A DNA stretch of 64,000 nucleotides. Origin: Phenylobacterium haematophilum. Lineage in GTDB: Bacteria > Pseudomonadota > Alphaproteobacteria > Caulobacterales > Caulobacteraceae. Each line of letters starts with the position of its first letter. Within the stretch, counting starts at the first letter, position 1. Both the position numbers and the translations under genes were made by a program. Below the pieces are notes generated by a model that ran no database searches, was not told the origin of the DNA, and was given only the letters and a program-made list of their open reading frames with translations. This document shows positions 10,256 through 17,994 of this stretch, in pieces. The stretch covers positions 1 through 64,000 of the forward strand of contig NZ_JACIDK010000009.1 in the NCBI RefSeq assembly GCF_014196295.1, written 5' to 3'.

Positions 10256-11478
10256 TGGGCGTCGCTTCCGTAGGTCTGGACGATGCGGACCGCGTCGCGC
10301 TGGACGGCGGCCTCGCGGTCGAGAATGTCGATCTTGGCTTCGGCGAGGGCGACCAGCGCGCCCAGTACGTCCGACAGCCCCGCCGTGCCGGCGGCATAGC
10401 TCGCCGTCTCCAGGTCGGCGCGGCGGGCGGCCAGCGGCTCCAGGGTCGTGCGGCCGCGCATGAGACGGTCGTGATGCATGGCGTGGTCGGCGAGGTCGGC
10501 CTCCAGCGCTGCGGCCAGCGCCCGGCGCGCCGCCTCCCGTTCGTAGCGGACGCGGGTGGCGCTGGAGGCGCGAGCGGCGACCATCGGGTCCTGTCGTTTG
10601 GCGGCGAACAGCGGCAGGCTGACCGACGCACCAAGCGAGACCATGTCGCCATACATCGGGTCGCGGTGCTGGTAGGTGAGATCCCAGCTCCAATCCGGCC
10701 GCTTCTCCGCCTTTGCGGCCGAGACATCGGCGTCGGCTTGGCGGCCGGCGGCGTCATAGGCCCGGAGCGCGGGCAGCCTCTCGAGGCCGGCGCGCAAATT
10801 GGCCGGATCGACTTGGAAGTTCGGCGGGGGGCCAGCCACATCAGCATCGGCCTCGCCAGTCCAACGAACGAGTTCAGCCCGGGCCCTGCCAACCGCGGCG
10901 ACCAGTTCGGCGCGCCGATCGTCGAGGGCGGCGCTGAGTTGGTCTGGCTCGAGGGCTTGGGCGAGCCGCGTCGATCCGGACGCCAGTTGCGACGGCGCGC
11001 TGGCGCGCAGGGGCGTGAGGGCGCGCTCCACCTCATCCAACGCCGCGAGCCGCTTCCTGGCGTAGAAGAGGTCGATCCAGGCCAGGGAGGCCGCAAGACG
11101 GACCGCCCGCGCCTCGACCCGTGCGCCGGCCTCGGCTGCCTCTATGTCTGCGGTGGCGCGTTCACGGTCCGCGCGGCGTTTGGCGGAGCTGGGCATGTCC
11201 TGGCTCACACCGACCGTGGCCATGGTCATGCTGTCGCGGTCGAAGGTCCCCGCTGGAGGTCCTGAGATCGGGAAGTTGCCGAGACCCACGGCGAGCTTCG
11301 GGTCGGGTAGGCGGCCAGCGGATACGGCTGCGGAGCGCGCCGCGGCGACATCGGCGTCCTTGCTCAAGAGGCTTGGCGCTGAGGTGTCGGCGAGCCTGAG
11401 CGCGGCATCGAAGGTTAGTGGCGCAGCCTGGGCCGCGCCGCCTAACGCCGCGCAGGCCAGGGTCAAGACAAGACGCAT
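10252..11478 (-). CDS. cusC: TolC-family outer membrane efflux protein
   Basis: The 408-residue protein begins with a Sec signal peptide (MRLVLTLACAALGGAAQA). Two OEP-type helical repeats typical of TolC/CusC channels follow, rich in Ala, Arg and Leu (for example RADLETASYAAGTAGLSDVL near the C-terminus). I chose ATG 11478 because it begins the signal peptide and has GGA at workable spacing. An in-frame ATG 7 codons upstream lacks a ribosome site. It forms the outer-membrane duct for the metal pump encoded next. A GC-rich hairpin precedes it at 11554-11582. Confidence 0.9.
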   Translation of the reverse strand: MRLVLTLACAALGGAAQAAPLTFDAALRLADTSAPSLLSKDADVAAARSAAVSAGRLPDPKLAVGLGNFPISGPPAGTFDRDSMTMATVGVSQDMPSSAKRRADRERATADIEAAEAGARVEARAVRLAASLAWIDLFYARKRLAALDEVERALTPLRASAPSQLASGSTRLAQALEPDQLSAALDDRRAELVAAVGRARAELVRWTGEADADVAGPPPNFQVDPANLRAGLERLPALRAYDAAGRQADADVSAAKAEKRPDWSWDLTYQHRDPMYGDMVSLGASVSLPLFAAKRQDPMVAARASSATRVRYEREAARRALAAALEADLADHAMHHDRLMRGRTTLEPLAARRADLETASYAAGTAGLSDVLGALVALAEAKIDILDREAAVQRDAVRIVQTYGSDAQ

Positions 11479-11553
11479 CGGAGTTCCGGTCGTGATCATG
11501 ATGAAACGAGGGCCGGTAGCGCCGACGGTTGATCACCGCCGGCGCCCCTGCAT

Positions 11554-11582
11554 CCCCGCGCCAGGGGATAGACGGCGCGGGG
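11554..11582. other. Strong intercistronic hairpin in the cus operon
   Basis: CCCCGCGCC (11554-11562) and GGCGCGGGG (11574-11582) make a perfect 9-bp GC stem with an 11-nt loop. It lies between the small Met/Cys-rich protein gene and cusC. No T run follows on the minus strand, so complete termination is unlikely. It could partly end transcription or protect upstream mRNA, setting different levels for the small proteins and the pump. Confidence 0.45.
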
Positions 11583-11594
11583 ATTGGCAGTCGG

Positions 11595-11885
11595 CTAGCC
11601 CTTCGGCTGCGGGCTGTGGCGGCCCATGCTCATGCACATGTCGCGCATGGCCGCGTCGCTCTTCATCATCGGGCAGTCGCAATCCGCCGCCCGTGCCTGG
11701 TCACCCGCAGCGGGCGAGCCTGGGACCTTTTCGACTGTGCGGAAGTAGTCGTGCGGGTTCGAGGACGGCGGGGCGACCCGCAGGCGGTAGTCGCCCTGCG
11801 GCTCAGCGGCGGCCGCATGGGCCGCGGCTGACAGGCCGAGCGTCAGCGCCGCAGCGCTGATCGCAGTGAGTGTTCGGAAGGTCAT
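11595..11885 (-). CDS. Small exported Met/Cys-rich protein with APPSSNPHDYFRTV motif
   Basis: This 96-residue protein has a Sec signal peptide (cut after about AAAHA). It then carries the segment YRLRVAPPSSNPHDYFRTV and a C-terminus dense in soft-metal ligands (CDCPMM, DMCMSMGRH). A good ribosome site (GGAGAAGG) precedes ATG 11885. I do not recognise a named family. The ligand cluster and position ahead of cusC suggest periplasmic Cu(I) or Ag(I) binding. A second protein in the same operon (12536-12736) shares the central segment almost exactly but lacks the metal-rich tail. Role is inferred from context. Confidence 0.75.
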   Translation of the reverse strand: MTFRTLTAISAAALTLGLSAAAHAAAAEPQGDYRLRVAPPSSNPHDYFRTVEKVPGSPAAGDQARAADCDCPMMKSDAAMRDMCMSMGRHSPQPKG

Positions 11886-12002
11886 GATCCTTCTCCATGC
11901 CGATGGCGCCCGTCCGACGGACGGGCTGATCTGATTGAGCGGCGTCATGCGCGCGTCCGCGGTCGCTCGTTGAGAGCTCCTGCAGACGCTGACGCCAGCG
12001 CG

Positions 12003-12395
12003 TCAGGCCAGCGGTCTAGGAGGATGGAAGAGCAAGGGGGCGAGCACGCCCTCGCGCGTTAGGTCGGAGAGCGCGAAGTGCACGCCCTCGTAGGTGAACG
12101 TATGCGGGATGCTCGCAATCGCCGGAACTGGCGGCGGCACCGTGGCGCAGCCCATCTTACCAATGCAATCGAGCGTGACGCCCTTACATGGTGTCGGCTT
12201 GGAGACCGGCCTGGGCGCATCGGCCATTTGCGACATGCCAGGCATATCGGCGCAGTCCATCCCAGCCATTGCAACGTGGTCAGCCGGTGCAGCCGCCTCG
12301 ACCATCGCCATCATTGGCATAGCACGCGCCGTCGTCTGGCCGACGAAGCCGACCAGGGCGAGCGCTGCGACGACGATGCGGATCAGGTTCCACAT
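12003..12395 (-). CDS. Small exported Met-rich protein, cus operon
   Basis: This 130-residue protein of unknown family has an N-terminal hydrophobic export signal. A methionine/histidine-rich stretch follows (AMPMMAMVEA, HVAMAGMDCADMPGMSQM, about residues 25-58), then four cysteines spread over CKGVTLDCIGKMGC and a proline-rich tail. Such Met clusters are typical of periplasmic copper proteins. It lies inside the minus-strand cus run, 117 bp upstream of the next gene, probably on the same transcript. It may act as a metal buffer or chaperone for the pump; no catalytic motif is visible. Confidence 0.7.
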   Translation of the reverse strand: MWNLIRIVVAALALVGFVGQTTARAMPMMAMVEAAAPADHVAMAGMDCADMPGMSQMADAPRPVSKPTPCKGVTLDCIGKMGCATVPPPVPAIASIPHTFTYEGVHFALSDLTREGVLAPLLFHPPRPLA

Positions 12396-12535
12396 GAGGC
12401 GATAGGGGTATGCCCGAGCTTCGGTTTGCGCAAGGTCACAGTTCGGCGGCGACGGCCTGGACGATCAACCGGGCCGTCATTGAGCAATACGCGGCGCCTG
12501 CGCCGATCCCTCGGAATCGACGCAGACTAGGTGCG

Positions 12536-12736
12536 TCAGCGAGGCCGCTCGACCGCGACGGCGTCGGCCTTTTCGCCTTCGGCCGCGAGCGGTTCACGGG
12601 TCACCGTGCGGAAGTAGTCGTGTGGGTTCGAGGATGGCGGCGCGGTGCGATAGGCGTACTGTCCGGACACGGCGCAGGCCCCGGTCGCCAGCGGCAGGCT
12701 GAGCGCCAAGGCGGTGATGGTGAAGCGAATGGTCAT
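12536..12736 (-). CDS. Short exported protein sharing the APPSSNPHDYFRTV motif
   Basis: The 66-residue product has a signal-like N-terminus ending in LPLATGACAVSG, which might be a weak lipobox (Cys about residue 21). The segment YRTAPPSSNPHDYFRTV and a charged tail follow. The central segment matches the 96-residue protein at 11595-11885 with one internal difference, so the two are paralogues. A GGGGAAG ribosome site precedes the ATG. No family recognised. Its repeated presence in one copper operon argues that the motif is functional, possibly a docking peptide for a pump component. Confidence 0.68.
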   Translation of the reverse strand: MTIRFTITALALSLPLATGACAVSGQYAYRTAPPSSNPHDYFRTVTREPLAAEGEKADAVAVERPR

Positions 12737-12868
12737 GGGTCTTCCCCAAGATTGATGGATCCGCCGGGCGGTGAGCCGTCCCGGCGAGACGGCGCCTGGG
12801 CTGGGGCCGGATCTCGCTCGCGAGCGGCCGGCGCAGGCGCGGTGGAACCGACGATTTCGTCGTCGGCC

Positions 12869-13225
12869 TCAGGCCAACAGTTTCGGGGGCCGATCTGGGC
12901 CGGGAGGCCTATGGGGATGCACGGCGGGACCGTTTCCAGGCTCAGGCGCCACTTGAGCGGCTAGGGCCGCCCCACTCGGCGTCGCCGACAGCACTGCGAC
13001 CGCGCCGGCACAGATGCTTGCGCACGTTGCGGCGCAGTTCTTCAGCGCCTTGTCGCAGCAGGGAGTGATCGGGGCGCTCGGCTGTTCGCCGGGAGGCTCA
13101 TCCATGGACGCCATGGCGTTTGGCCTTGATGCCTCCACGCCGCACTCAATGGTCGCCGCCGAGGCGGTGATCGGGCTGGCCACCAGGGCCAGAATGGCGA
13201 GGATGGCGATTAGAAGTCGCGCCAT
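12869..13225 (-). CDS. Small exported Cys-rich protein at the head of the cus operon
   Basis: The 118-residue protein starts with a signal peptide (MARLLIAILAILALVASPIT, cut near ASA). Cysteines follow at IECGVE, TPCCDKALKNC and ATCASIC, then a Pro/His-rich C-terminus (AVHPHRPPGPDRPPK). No family recognised. It is the first gene of the minus-strand copper cluster; a well-formed promoter ends 6 nt before its ATG, which suggests a leaderless message. The start was chosen for the signal peptide and promoter position. It may be a periplasmic metal-binding accessory protein. Confidence 0.68.
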   Translation of the reverse strand: MARLLIAILAILALVASPITASAATIECGVEASRPNAMASMDEPPGEQPSAPITPCCDKALKNCAATCASICAGAVAVLSATPSGAALAAQVAPEPGNGPAVHPHRPPGPDRPPKLLA

Positions 13226-13231
13226 ACGGAC

Positions 13232-13260
13232 ATTATCCGCCCGATTGGCTGAAGTGTCAC
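13232..13260 (-). promoter_or_regulatory. Sigma70-like promoter giving a leaderless cus transcript
   Basis: On the minus strand, GTGACA (13255-13260) and GATAAT (13232-13237) are separated by exactly 17 bp. With the usual 6-bp distance from the -10 to the start site, transcription would begin at or next to the A of the ATG at 13225. No CueR-type dyad is visible here, so induction may rely on another regulator. Confidence 0.5.
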
Positions 13261-13284
13261 TGGCGGGCGGAGCTTCCGCGCGAC

Positions 13285-13698
13285 TTAGAGGCGGACGACC
13301 TCGCCGTCTTCTTTCGTGAAAGTCTCCGGTGCGCGGTCGAGCAGGTCGAGAACCGCTTCCGAAGGCCGGCACAACCTGACGCCCTTCGGCGTCACGACGA
13401 TCGGCCGGTTCACCAGGATCGGGTGTTCGACCATTGCCGCGAGCAGCGCATCGTCGCTGACATCGGGATCTAGGAGGCCAAGTTCGGCGGCCGGCGTGCC
13501 TTTCTCGCGCAGGATGTCGCGCGGTGCGGCGTGCATCTCGCTCAGAAGATGGACAAGCTGTTCGCGGGTCCAGCCGGCCTCGAGGTACTCGACGACGGCC
13601 GGCTCGTAGCCGGCCGCCTGGATCATCGCCAGGGCGTTGCGGGAGGTGCCGCAGGCCGGATTGTGGAAGATGGCGATCGGAAATTCGGATGAGCTCAT
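13285..13698 (-). CDS. arsC: Glutaredoxin-dependent arsenate reductase ArsC
   Basis: This 137-residue protein belongs to the ArsC/Spx thioredoxin-fold family of the E. coli plasmid type. The active-site segment IFHNPACGTSRNAL supplies the catalytic cysteine (about residue 12). The RPIVVTPKGVRLCRPSE segment holds the conserved arginines that bind arsenate. It reduces As(V) to As(III) using glutathione and glutaredoxin. Its ATG overlaps the acr3 stop by 4 nt, making it the last gene of the minus-strand ars operon. A thioredoxin-type ArsC is encoded in the same operon, so two unrelated arsenate reductases are present. Confidence 0.93.
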   Translation of the reverse strand: MSSSEFPIAIFHNPACGTSRNALAMIQAAGYEPAVVEYLEAGWTREQLVHLLSEMHAAPRDILREKGTPAAELGLLDPDVSDDALLAAMVEHPILVNRPIVVTPKGVRLCRPSEAVLDLLDRAPETFTKEDGEVVRL

Positions 13699-14825
13699 GA
13701 CTTCACCGGCGAGGCTTTCGGAGTTGGGGTCTGTTCGCGGGCGGCCACCCGGCGCACGGCGCCGCCACGCTCGTACCAACCCTTGCTGGCGTTCACGATC
13801 GCGACGACCGAGAGCATGACCGGGACTTCGATCAGAACGCCGACGACGGTCGCCAAAGCCGCGCCCGACGTGAAGCCGAACAGGCTGATGGCGGCGGCGA
13901 CCGCCAGCTCGAAGAAGTTGCTGGCCCCGATCAGGGCCGACGGCCCGGCGACGCAGTGGGCTTCACCGCTAGCGCGGTTAAGCAGATAGGCCAGCCCGGA
14001 GTTGAAGTAGACCTGGATCAGGATCGGAACGGCCAGCATGGCGATGATCGCCGGCTGGGCGATGATCTGCTGGCCCTGGAAGCCGAACAGCAGGACCAGC
14101 GTCGCCAGGAGCGCGATGATCGAGACCGGGCCGAGCGTGGCGAGCGCGCCTTGCAGCGCAGCTTCGCCGCGGGTCATCAGGGCCTTGCGGGCGACCTGGG
14201 CGATGATCACCGGAATGACGATGTAGAGCCCGACGGAGAGCATCAGGGTCTCCCAGGGCACGGTGATCGCGGAAATGCCCAGCAGCAGACCGACGATCGG
14301 AGCAAAAGCCACGATCATGATGGCGTCGTTCACCGCGACCTGGCTGAGCGTGAAGTTCGGCTCGCCGCGCGTCAGGTTGCTCCAGACGAACACCATCGCG
14401 GTGCAAGGCGCAGCCGCGAGTAGGATCAGCCCGGCGATGTAACTGTTGATCTCGCCGGCCGGCAGGTAGGGGCGGAACAGATAGCCGATGAAGAAGGCGC
14501 CCAGGGCTGCCATCGAAAACGGCTTCACCGCCCAGTTGATGAACAGGGTCACCCCGATCCCGCGCCAATGGCGGCCGACCTGGCGCATCGCGCCGAAGTC
14601 GACCTTCATCAGCATCGGAATGATCATCAGCCAGATCAGGACGGCGACCGGCAGATTGACCTTGGCGACCTCGGCCGAGCCAATCAGCTGGAAGGCAGGC
14701 TGAAAGAAGTGGCCCAAACCAATGCCGAGCACGATGCAGAGCGCTACCCAGAGGGTCAGGTAGCGCTCAAAAAGCGACATGGCTTTCGGCGCTTCGGGCG
14801 CCGTCTGTTCACGCGACACAGTCAT
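13695..14825 (-). CDS. acr3: ACR3 family arsenite efflux transporter
   Basis: This 376-residue, ten-helix membrane protein exports arsenite. The family signature AAAPCTAMVFVWSNLTRG contains the essential cysteine near residue 145; PSALIGASNFFELAVAAAI near residues 295-313 is also typical. It uses the proton gradient and needs no ArsA ATPase, and no arsA is present. It lies between the two arsC genes, 10 bp after the thioredoxin-type arsC and overlapping the glutaredoxin-type one. Its substrate As(III) is produced by both neighbours. Confidence 0.95.
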   Translation of the reverse strand: MTVSREQTAPEAPKAMSLFERYLTLWVALCIVLGIGLGHFFQPAFQLIGSAEVAKVNLPVAVLIWLMIIPMLMKVDFGAMRQVGRHWRGIGVTLFINWAVKPFSMAALGAFFIGYLFRPYLPAGEINSYIAGLILLAAAPCTAMVFVWSNLTRGEPNFTLSQVAVNDAIMIVAFAPIVGLLLGISAITVPWETLMLSVGLYIVIPVIIAQVARKALMTRGEAALQGALATLGPVSIIALLATLVLLFGFQGQQIIAQPAIIAMLAVPILIQVYFNSGLAYLLNRASGEAHCVAGPSALIGASNFFELAVAAAISLFGFTSGAALATVVGVLIEVPVMLSVVAIVNASKGWYERGGAVRRVAAREQTPTPKASPVKS

Positions 14826-14835
14826 CCTCTCAAAG

Positions 14836-15375
14836 TCATTCGGTCCCGGCGGGCTCGCCCTGGGTCTTGCCGATGTCGTCCAGGCGCTTCTGCAGCGAGA
14901 GGCTGTCGAGCGAGGTGATCGGCAGGTTCACGAAGATGCTGATGCGATTGTTCAGCATCCGGTAGGCGTCGGCGAAGGCGAGGGTCTTCTCGGCCTCGCT
15001 ACCCTCGACCGCTGCGGGGTCAGGCAGACCCCAATGGGCGCTCATCGGCTGACCCGGCCAGATCGGGCAGACCTCGCCAGCGGCGTTGTCGCAGACGGTG
15101 AATACGAAATCGAGTTCGGGGGCCTCGGGGTTGTTGAGCGCGGCGAACTCGTCCCAGGGCTTCGAGCGCAACTGGTCGGTCGGGTAGTTGAGCTTCTGCA
15201 GCAGCGTGATGGCGTAGGGATTGACCTTGCCGGCCGGCATGGAGCCGGCGGAGTAGGCTTTGAACTTGCCCGCCCCGACCCGGTTCATGATCGATTCCGC
15301 GAGGATCGATCGCGCCGAATTGCCGGTGCAGAGGAAGAGGACGTTGAAGGGCAGCTTCTTCTCGGGGTGGAGCAT
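14836..15375 (-). CDS. arsC: Thioredoxin-type arsenate reductase (LMW phosphatase fold)
   Basis: The 179-residue protein has the low-molecular-weight tyrosine phosphatase loop VLFLCTGNSARSILAE, with nucleophile cysteine and C-X5-R, near residues 12-27. The later VCDNAAGEVCPIWPG segment provides the redox cysteine pair that is relayed to thioredoxin. It reduces As(V) to As(III). It is slightly longer than the B. subtilis type (139 residues), with a C-terminal helical extension seen in proteobacterial members. It follows arsR by 10 bp in the ars operon. Confidence 0.92.
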   Translation of the reverse strand: MLHPEKKLPFNVLFLCTGNSARSILAESIMNRVGAGKFKAYSAGSMPAGKVNPYAITLLQKLNYPTDQLRSKPWDEFAALNNPEAPELDFVFTVCDNAAGEVCPIWPGQPMSAHWGLPDPAAVEGSEAEKTLAFADAYRMLNNRISIFVNLPITSLDSLSLQKRLDDIGKTQGEPAGTE

Positions 15376-15385
15376 GGCGCGTTCC

Positions 15386-15745
15386 CTAGGCTTTGACGAG
15401 GTCGTCCGCGCAGCAGGCGCTGCGGCTGAGCATGTCGGCCAAGGGCGCGCAGATCTCCGGCGATCCGGCGCAGCAGTCTTCCATCAGGAAGGCCAGCAGC
15501 GCGCTCATGGCGTCGTAGTGGGCGGTGTAGATGATCGAGCGGCCTTCGCGGCGCGAGCCGACCAAGCCGGCATGGCTCAGGACGGTGAGGCTCGCCGAAA
15601 GCGTGTTCGGCAAAATCTCAAGCCTGCGAGCCAGCTCTCCGGCCGCCAAACCAGACGGGCCGGCTTGAACCAACAGGCGGAAGGCGGCGAGGCGGTTTTC
15701 GTGGGCGAGCGCGGCGAGGCTGGTGACGGCGGCTTTCATTTCCAT
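15386..15745 (-). CDS. arsR: ArsR family arsenic-responsive repressor
   Basis: The 119-residue winged-helix repressor has the typical MKAAVTSLAALAHENRLAAF start. Its recognition region is LEILPNTLSASLTVLSHAGL and its wing REGRSIIY. A C-terminal EDCCAGSPEIC cluster (C91, C92, C99) probably binds As(III), similar in placement to the C-terminal site of Acidithiobacillus-type ArsR. I chose ATG 15745 because family members begin here; ATGs at 15760 and 15739 are possible. Its own operator overlaps the start (15743-15768). It should repress both arsR-arsC-acr3-arsC and the divergent arsH until arsenite binds. Confidence 0.93.
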   Translation of the reverse strand: MEMKAAVTSLAALAHENRLAAFRLLVQAGPSGLAAGELARRLEILPNTLSASLTVLSHAGLVGSRREGRSIIYTAHYDAMSALLAFLMEDCCAGSPEICAPLADMLSRSACCADDLVKA

Positions 15746-15768
15746 ATTTCCAACATACATGAAATATG
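15743..15768. promoter_or_regulatory. ArsR operator in the arsR-arsH divergent region
   Basis: CATATTTC (15743-15750) and GAAATATG (15761-15768) form a perfect 8-bp dyad with a 10-bp centre. It overlaps the arsR start and lies 50 bp upstream of arsH. AT-rich dyads of this spacing at arsR genes are the usual ArsR binding sites, so a single site may control both directions. Confidence 0.75.
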
Positions 15769-15818
15769 CGACCGTTCAATGACGCTCGCGCTAGCTGCTT
15801 CGCAAAATTGAGTACCCG

Positions 15819-16553
15819 ATGACCGATTTTCCGGCCCTTGAGCCGCAGTTCCTTGACGCCCCGACGCTCGCCAAGCTGGAGCCGCCGAAGGTCTCCTCGC
15901 ACCCGCCGCGCATCCTGCTGCTCTACGGCTCGCTGCGCGAACGGTCCTACAGCCGCTTCCTGACCGAGGAGGCCGCTCGCATCCTTGAGCGCCTTGGCGC
16001 AGAGACGAAGATCTTCGATCCCACCGGCTTGCCTCTGCCGGACGCGGAGTCGCCCGATCACCCCAAGGTGCAGGAACTGCGCGCACTGTCCCTCTGGTCG
16101 GAAGGCCAGGTGTGGTGCAGTCCCGAACGCCACGGCGCGGTCACCGGGATCATGAAGGCCCAGATCGACTGGATTCCTCTGGAGGTCGGCAGCGTTCGCC
16201 CGACGCAAGGACGCACGCTGGCGGTCATGCAAGTCAGCGGCGGCTCACAGTCGTTCAACGCCGTGAACACGCTGCGCCTGCTGGGACGCTGGATGCGAAT
16301 GATCACCATTCCGAACCAGTCCTCGGTGGCCAAAGCCTATCAGGAGTTCGACGAGGCCGGCCGCATGAAGCCGTCGGCCTACTACGATCGGGTGGTCGAC
16401 GTGATGGAGGAACTGGTGAAGTTCACTCTGCTGACCCGAGGCCGCTCCGACTATCTGGTCGACCGCTATAGCGAGCGGAAGGCCGAGGGGCGGGTGACGG
16501 TCGGCGACGAACTGGGCGCCATCGCCATGGCTCATGAGCGGAAGGCCAGCTAG
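15819..16553 (+). CDS. arsH: ArsH NADPH-dependent FMN reductase
   Basis: The 244-residue flavodoxin-fold protein has the FMN phosphate loop [15 protein letters not shown] (about 36-50). The ArsH signatures [18 protein letters not shown] and [19 protein letters not shown] follow. Known ArsH enzymes oxidise trivalent organoarsenicals to the less toxic pentavalent forms and reduce quinones or metals with NADPH. It is transcribed divergently from arsR and shares its operator. Its stop codon shares one base with the GTG start of the following ATP-grasp gene, so the two are translationally coupled. Confidence 0.95.
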   Translation: MTDFPALEPQFLDAPTLAKLEPPKVSSHPPRILLLYGSLRERSYSRFLTEEAARILERLGAETKIFDPTGLPLPDAESPDHPKVQELRALSLWSEGQVWCSPERHGAVTGIMKAQIDWIPLEVGSVRPTQGRTLAVMQVSGGSQSFNAVNTLRLLGRWMRMITIPNQSSVAKAYQEFDEAGRMKPSAYYDRVVDVMEELVKFTLLTRGRSDYLVDRYSERKAEGRVTVGDELGAIAMAHERKAS

Positions 16554-17818
16554 TGCGGCCGCTCACTCAGGAAGAGCAGCTCAACCGAGATTGCTTCTGT
16601 ATCGACGTGGATCCGGACCACGTCTGGTCGATTGTCGACCGGGCAGGGGGCGGCGTCGTCCCGCTCGACGTGCTGAAGGCCGCACGTCCGCACCTCTTCT
16701 CCGAGGCCCCGGTGTTCCTGTCGGCCGCCGACCTGGCGGCGATGCAAGCCGTCGTGGCGGCCATCGAGGCGGTCGCAGAGTTGCCTGCCTTCCAGGACCT
16801 CGTGCTGGGCTGGGCGCCAGAGATCGCGAAGGCTGACCCTGGGCCGCGCGGCGCCTTCATGGGCTACGACTTCCACCTGACCCCTGAGGGGCCCAAGCTC
16901 ATCGAGGTCAACACAAACGCCGGAGGCGCCTTCCTGAACGCCTTGCTGGCGCAGGCCCAGGTCGCCTGCTGCCCTCAGGTGCGGGCGCTCGTGCCGGCGG
17001 CGACGCCGTTGGAGGATTTCGAGGCCGCCGCCTGGCGCATGTTCGAGGCCGAGTGGCGACTGCAGGGAAGGGCAGGGCATTCGCGCGTTGTCGCCATCAT
17101 CGATGAGCGGCCGGAGGAGCAGTATCTCTATCCCGAGTTCCTGCTGGCCCAGGCCTTCTTTGAGCGCCACGGCGTGGAGGCGCTGATCGCGGATCCCCGA
17201 GACCTGCGCTTAGAAGGCGGGCGCCTGCGCCTGGGCGGCGTGGCCATCGACATGGTCTACAATCGCCTGGTCGACTTCTCGTTTTGCCGGCCCGAACACG
17301 CCGTCCTTCGGCAGGCCTATTCGACCGGCGACGTGGTCGTGACTCCCAACCCGCGCAATCACGCCCTGCTGGCTGACAAGCGCAACCTGACGATACTGTC
17401 GGACCCACAGCGGTTGGAAGAGCTGGGTGTTCCAACGGGCCTCCGCCGCGCGTTGGCTCGCCTACCTGATGCGCGCCTGGTGACGCCCGAGAACGCCGAC
17501 GCGCTTTGGCGGGGGCGAAAATCGCTGTTCTTCAAGCCGGCGAACGGCCATGCCGGGAAGGCGGTCTATCGCGGCGACAAGCTGACGCGCGGCGTCTGGG
17601 AGACGATCGTCCGGGGCGGCTACATCGCTCAGGACTTTGCGCCGCCCAGCGAGCGCCACGTCCAGGTCGACGGTGACCCGCAGCCCCGAAAGATGGACGT
17701 CCGCCTCTACACCTATGCCGGCGAGACGATGCTCGCCGCCGCGCGTCTCTATCAGGGCCAGACGACCAACTTCCGGACGCCGGGAGGCGGATTTGCGCCG
17801 GTGATCACGCTCGCATAG
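16553..17818 (+). CDS. Circularly permuted ATP-grasp-like protein coupled to arsH
   Basis: The 421-residue product carries ATP-grasp features in reversed order. The metal-binding motif KLIEVNTNAGGAF is at about residues 120-132. The nucleotide-binding loop FFKPANGHAGKAVYRG (about 325-340) and KMDVRLYTYAG ... GQTTNFRTPGGGFAPV are near the C-terminus. This order matches permuted ATP-grasp ligases such as the glutathionylspermidine-synthase-like group. An early CFC motif (about residues 15-17) may be a metal or redox site. It starts at GTG, overlapping the arsH stop (TAGTG), and is followed by a hairpin. Its tight link to arsH suggests a role in arsenic metabolism, for example making a thiol-peptide conjugate, but substrate and product are unknown. 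Confidence 0.8.
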   Translation: MRPLTQEEQLNRDCFCIDVDPDHVWSIVDRAGGGVVPLDVLKAARPHLFSEAPVFLSAADLAAMQAVVAAIEAVAELPAFQDLVLGWAPEIAKADPGPRGAFMGYDFHLTPEGPKLIEVNTNAGGAFLNALLAQAQVACCPQVRALVPAATPLEDFEAAAWRMFEAEWRLQGRAGHSRVVAIIDERPEEQYLYPEFLLAQAFFERHGVEALIADPRDLRLEGGRLRLGGVAIDMVYNRLVDFSFCRPEHAVLRQAYSTGDVVVTPNPRNHALLADKRNLTILSDPQRLEELGVPTGLRRALARLPDARLVTPENADALWRGRKSLFFKPANGHAGKAVYRGDKLTRGVWETIVRGGYIAQDFAPPSERHVQVDGDPQPRKMDVRLYTYAGETMLAAARLYQGQTTNFRTPGGGFAPVITLA

Positions 17819-17822
17819 TTCG

Positions 17823-17850
17823 AAGCGCCTGAACGTGCAGGGAGGCGCTT
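17823..17850 (+). terminator. Hairpin after the arsH operon
   Basis: AAGCGCCT (17823-17830) pairs perfectly with AGGCGCTT (17843-17850) across a 12-nt loop. It is followed by TC and lies 5 bp after the ATP-grasp stop. The short T run makes it a moderate Rho-independent candidate. Confidence 0.5.
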
Positions 17851-17994
17851 TCATGATTCACGCGTGCGAGTTCGGCGAGACCTAGGTCTCTTCGTGACAC
17901 GCAAGGGCGACGCGGCAGATCGAGGGCTAAAGAAGCCCGGCAGCGTGTGCGCTTGGCGGTGGGAGGCGAGTGGGTCCGGCGCGCATTTTTCTGG

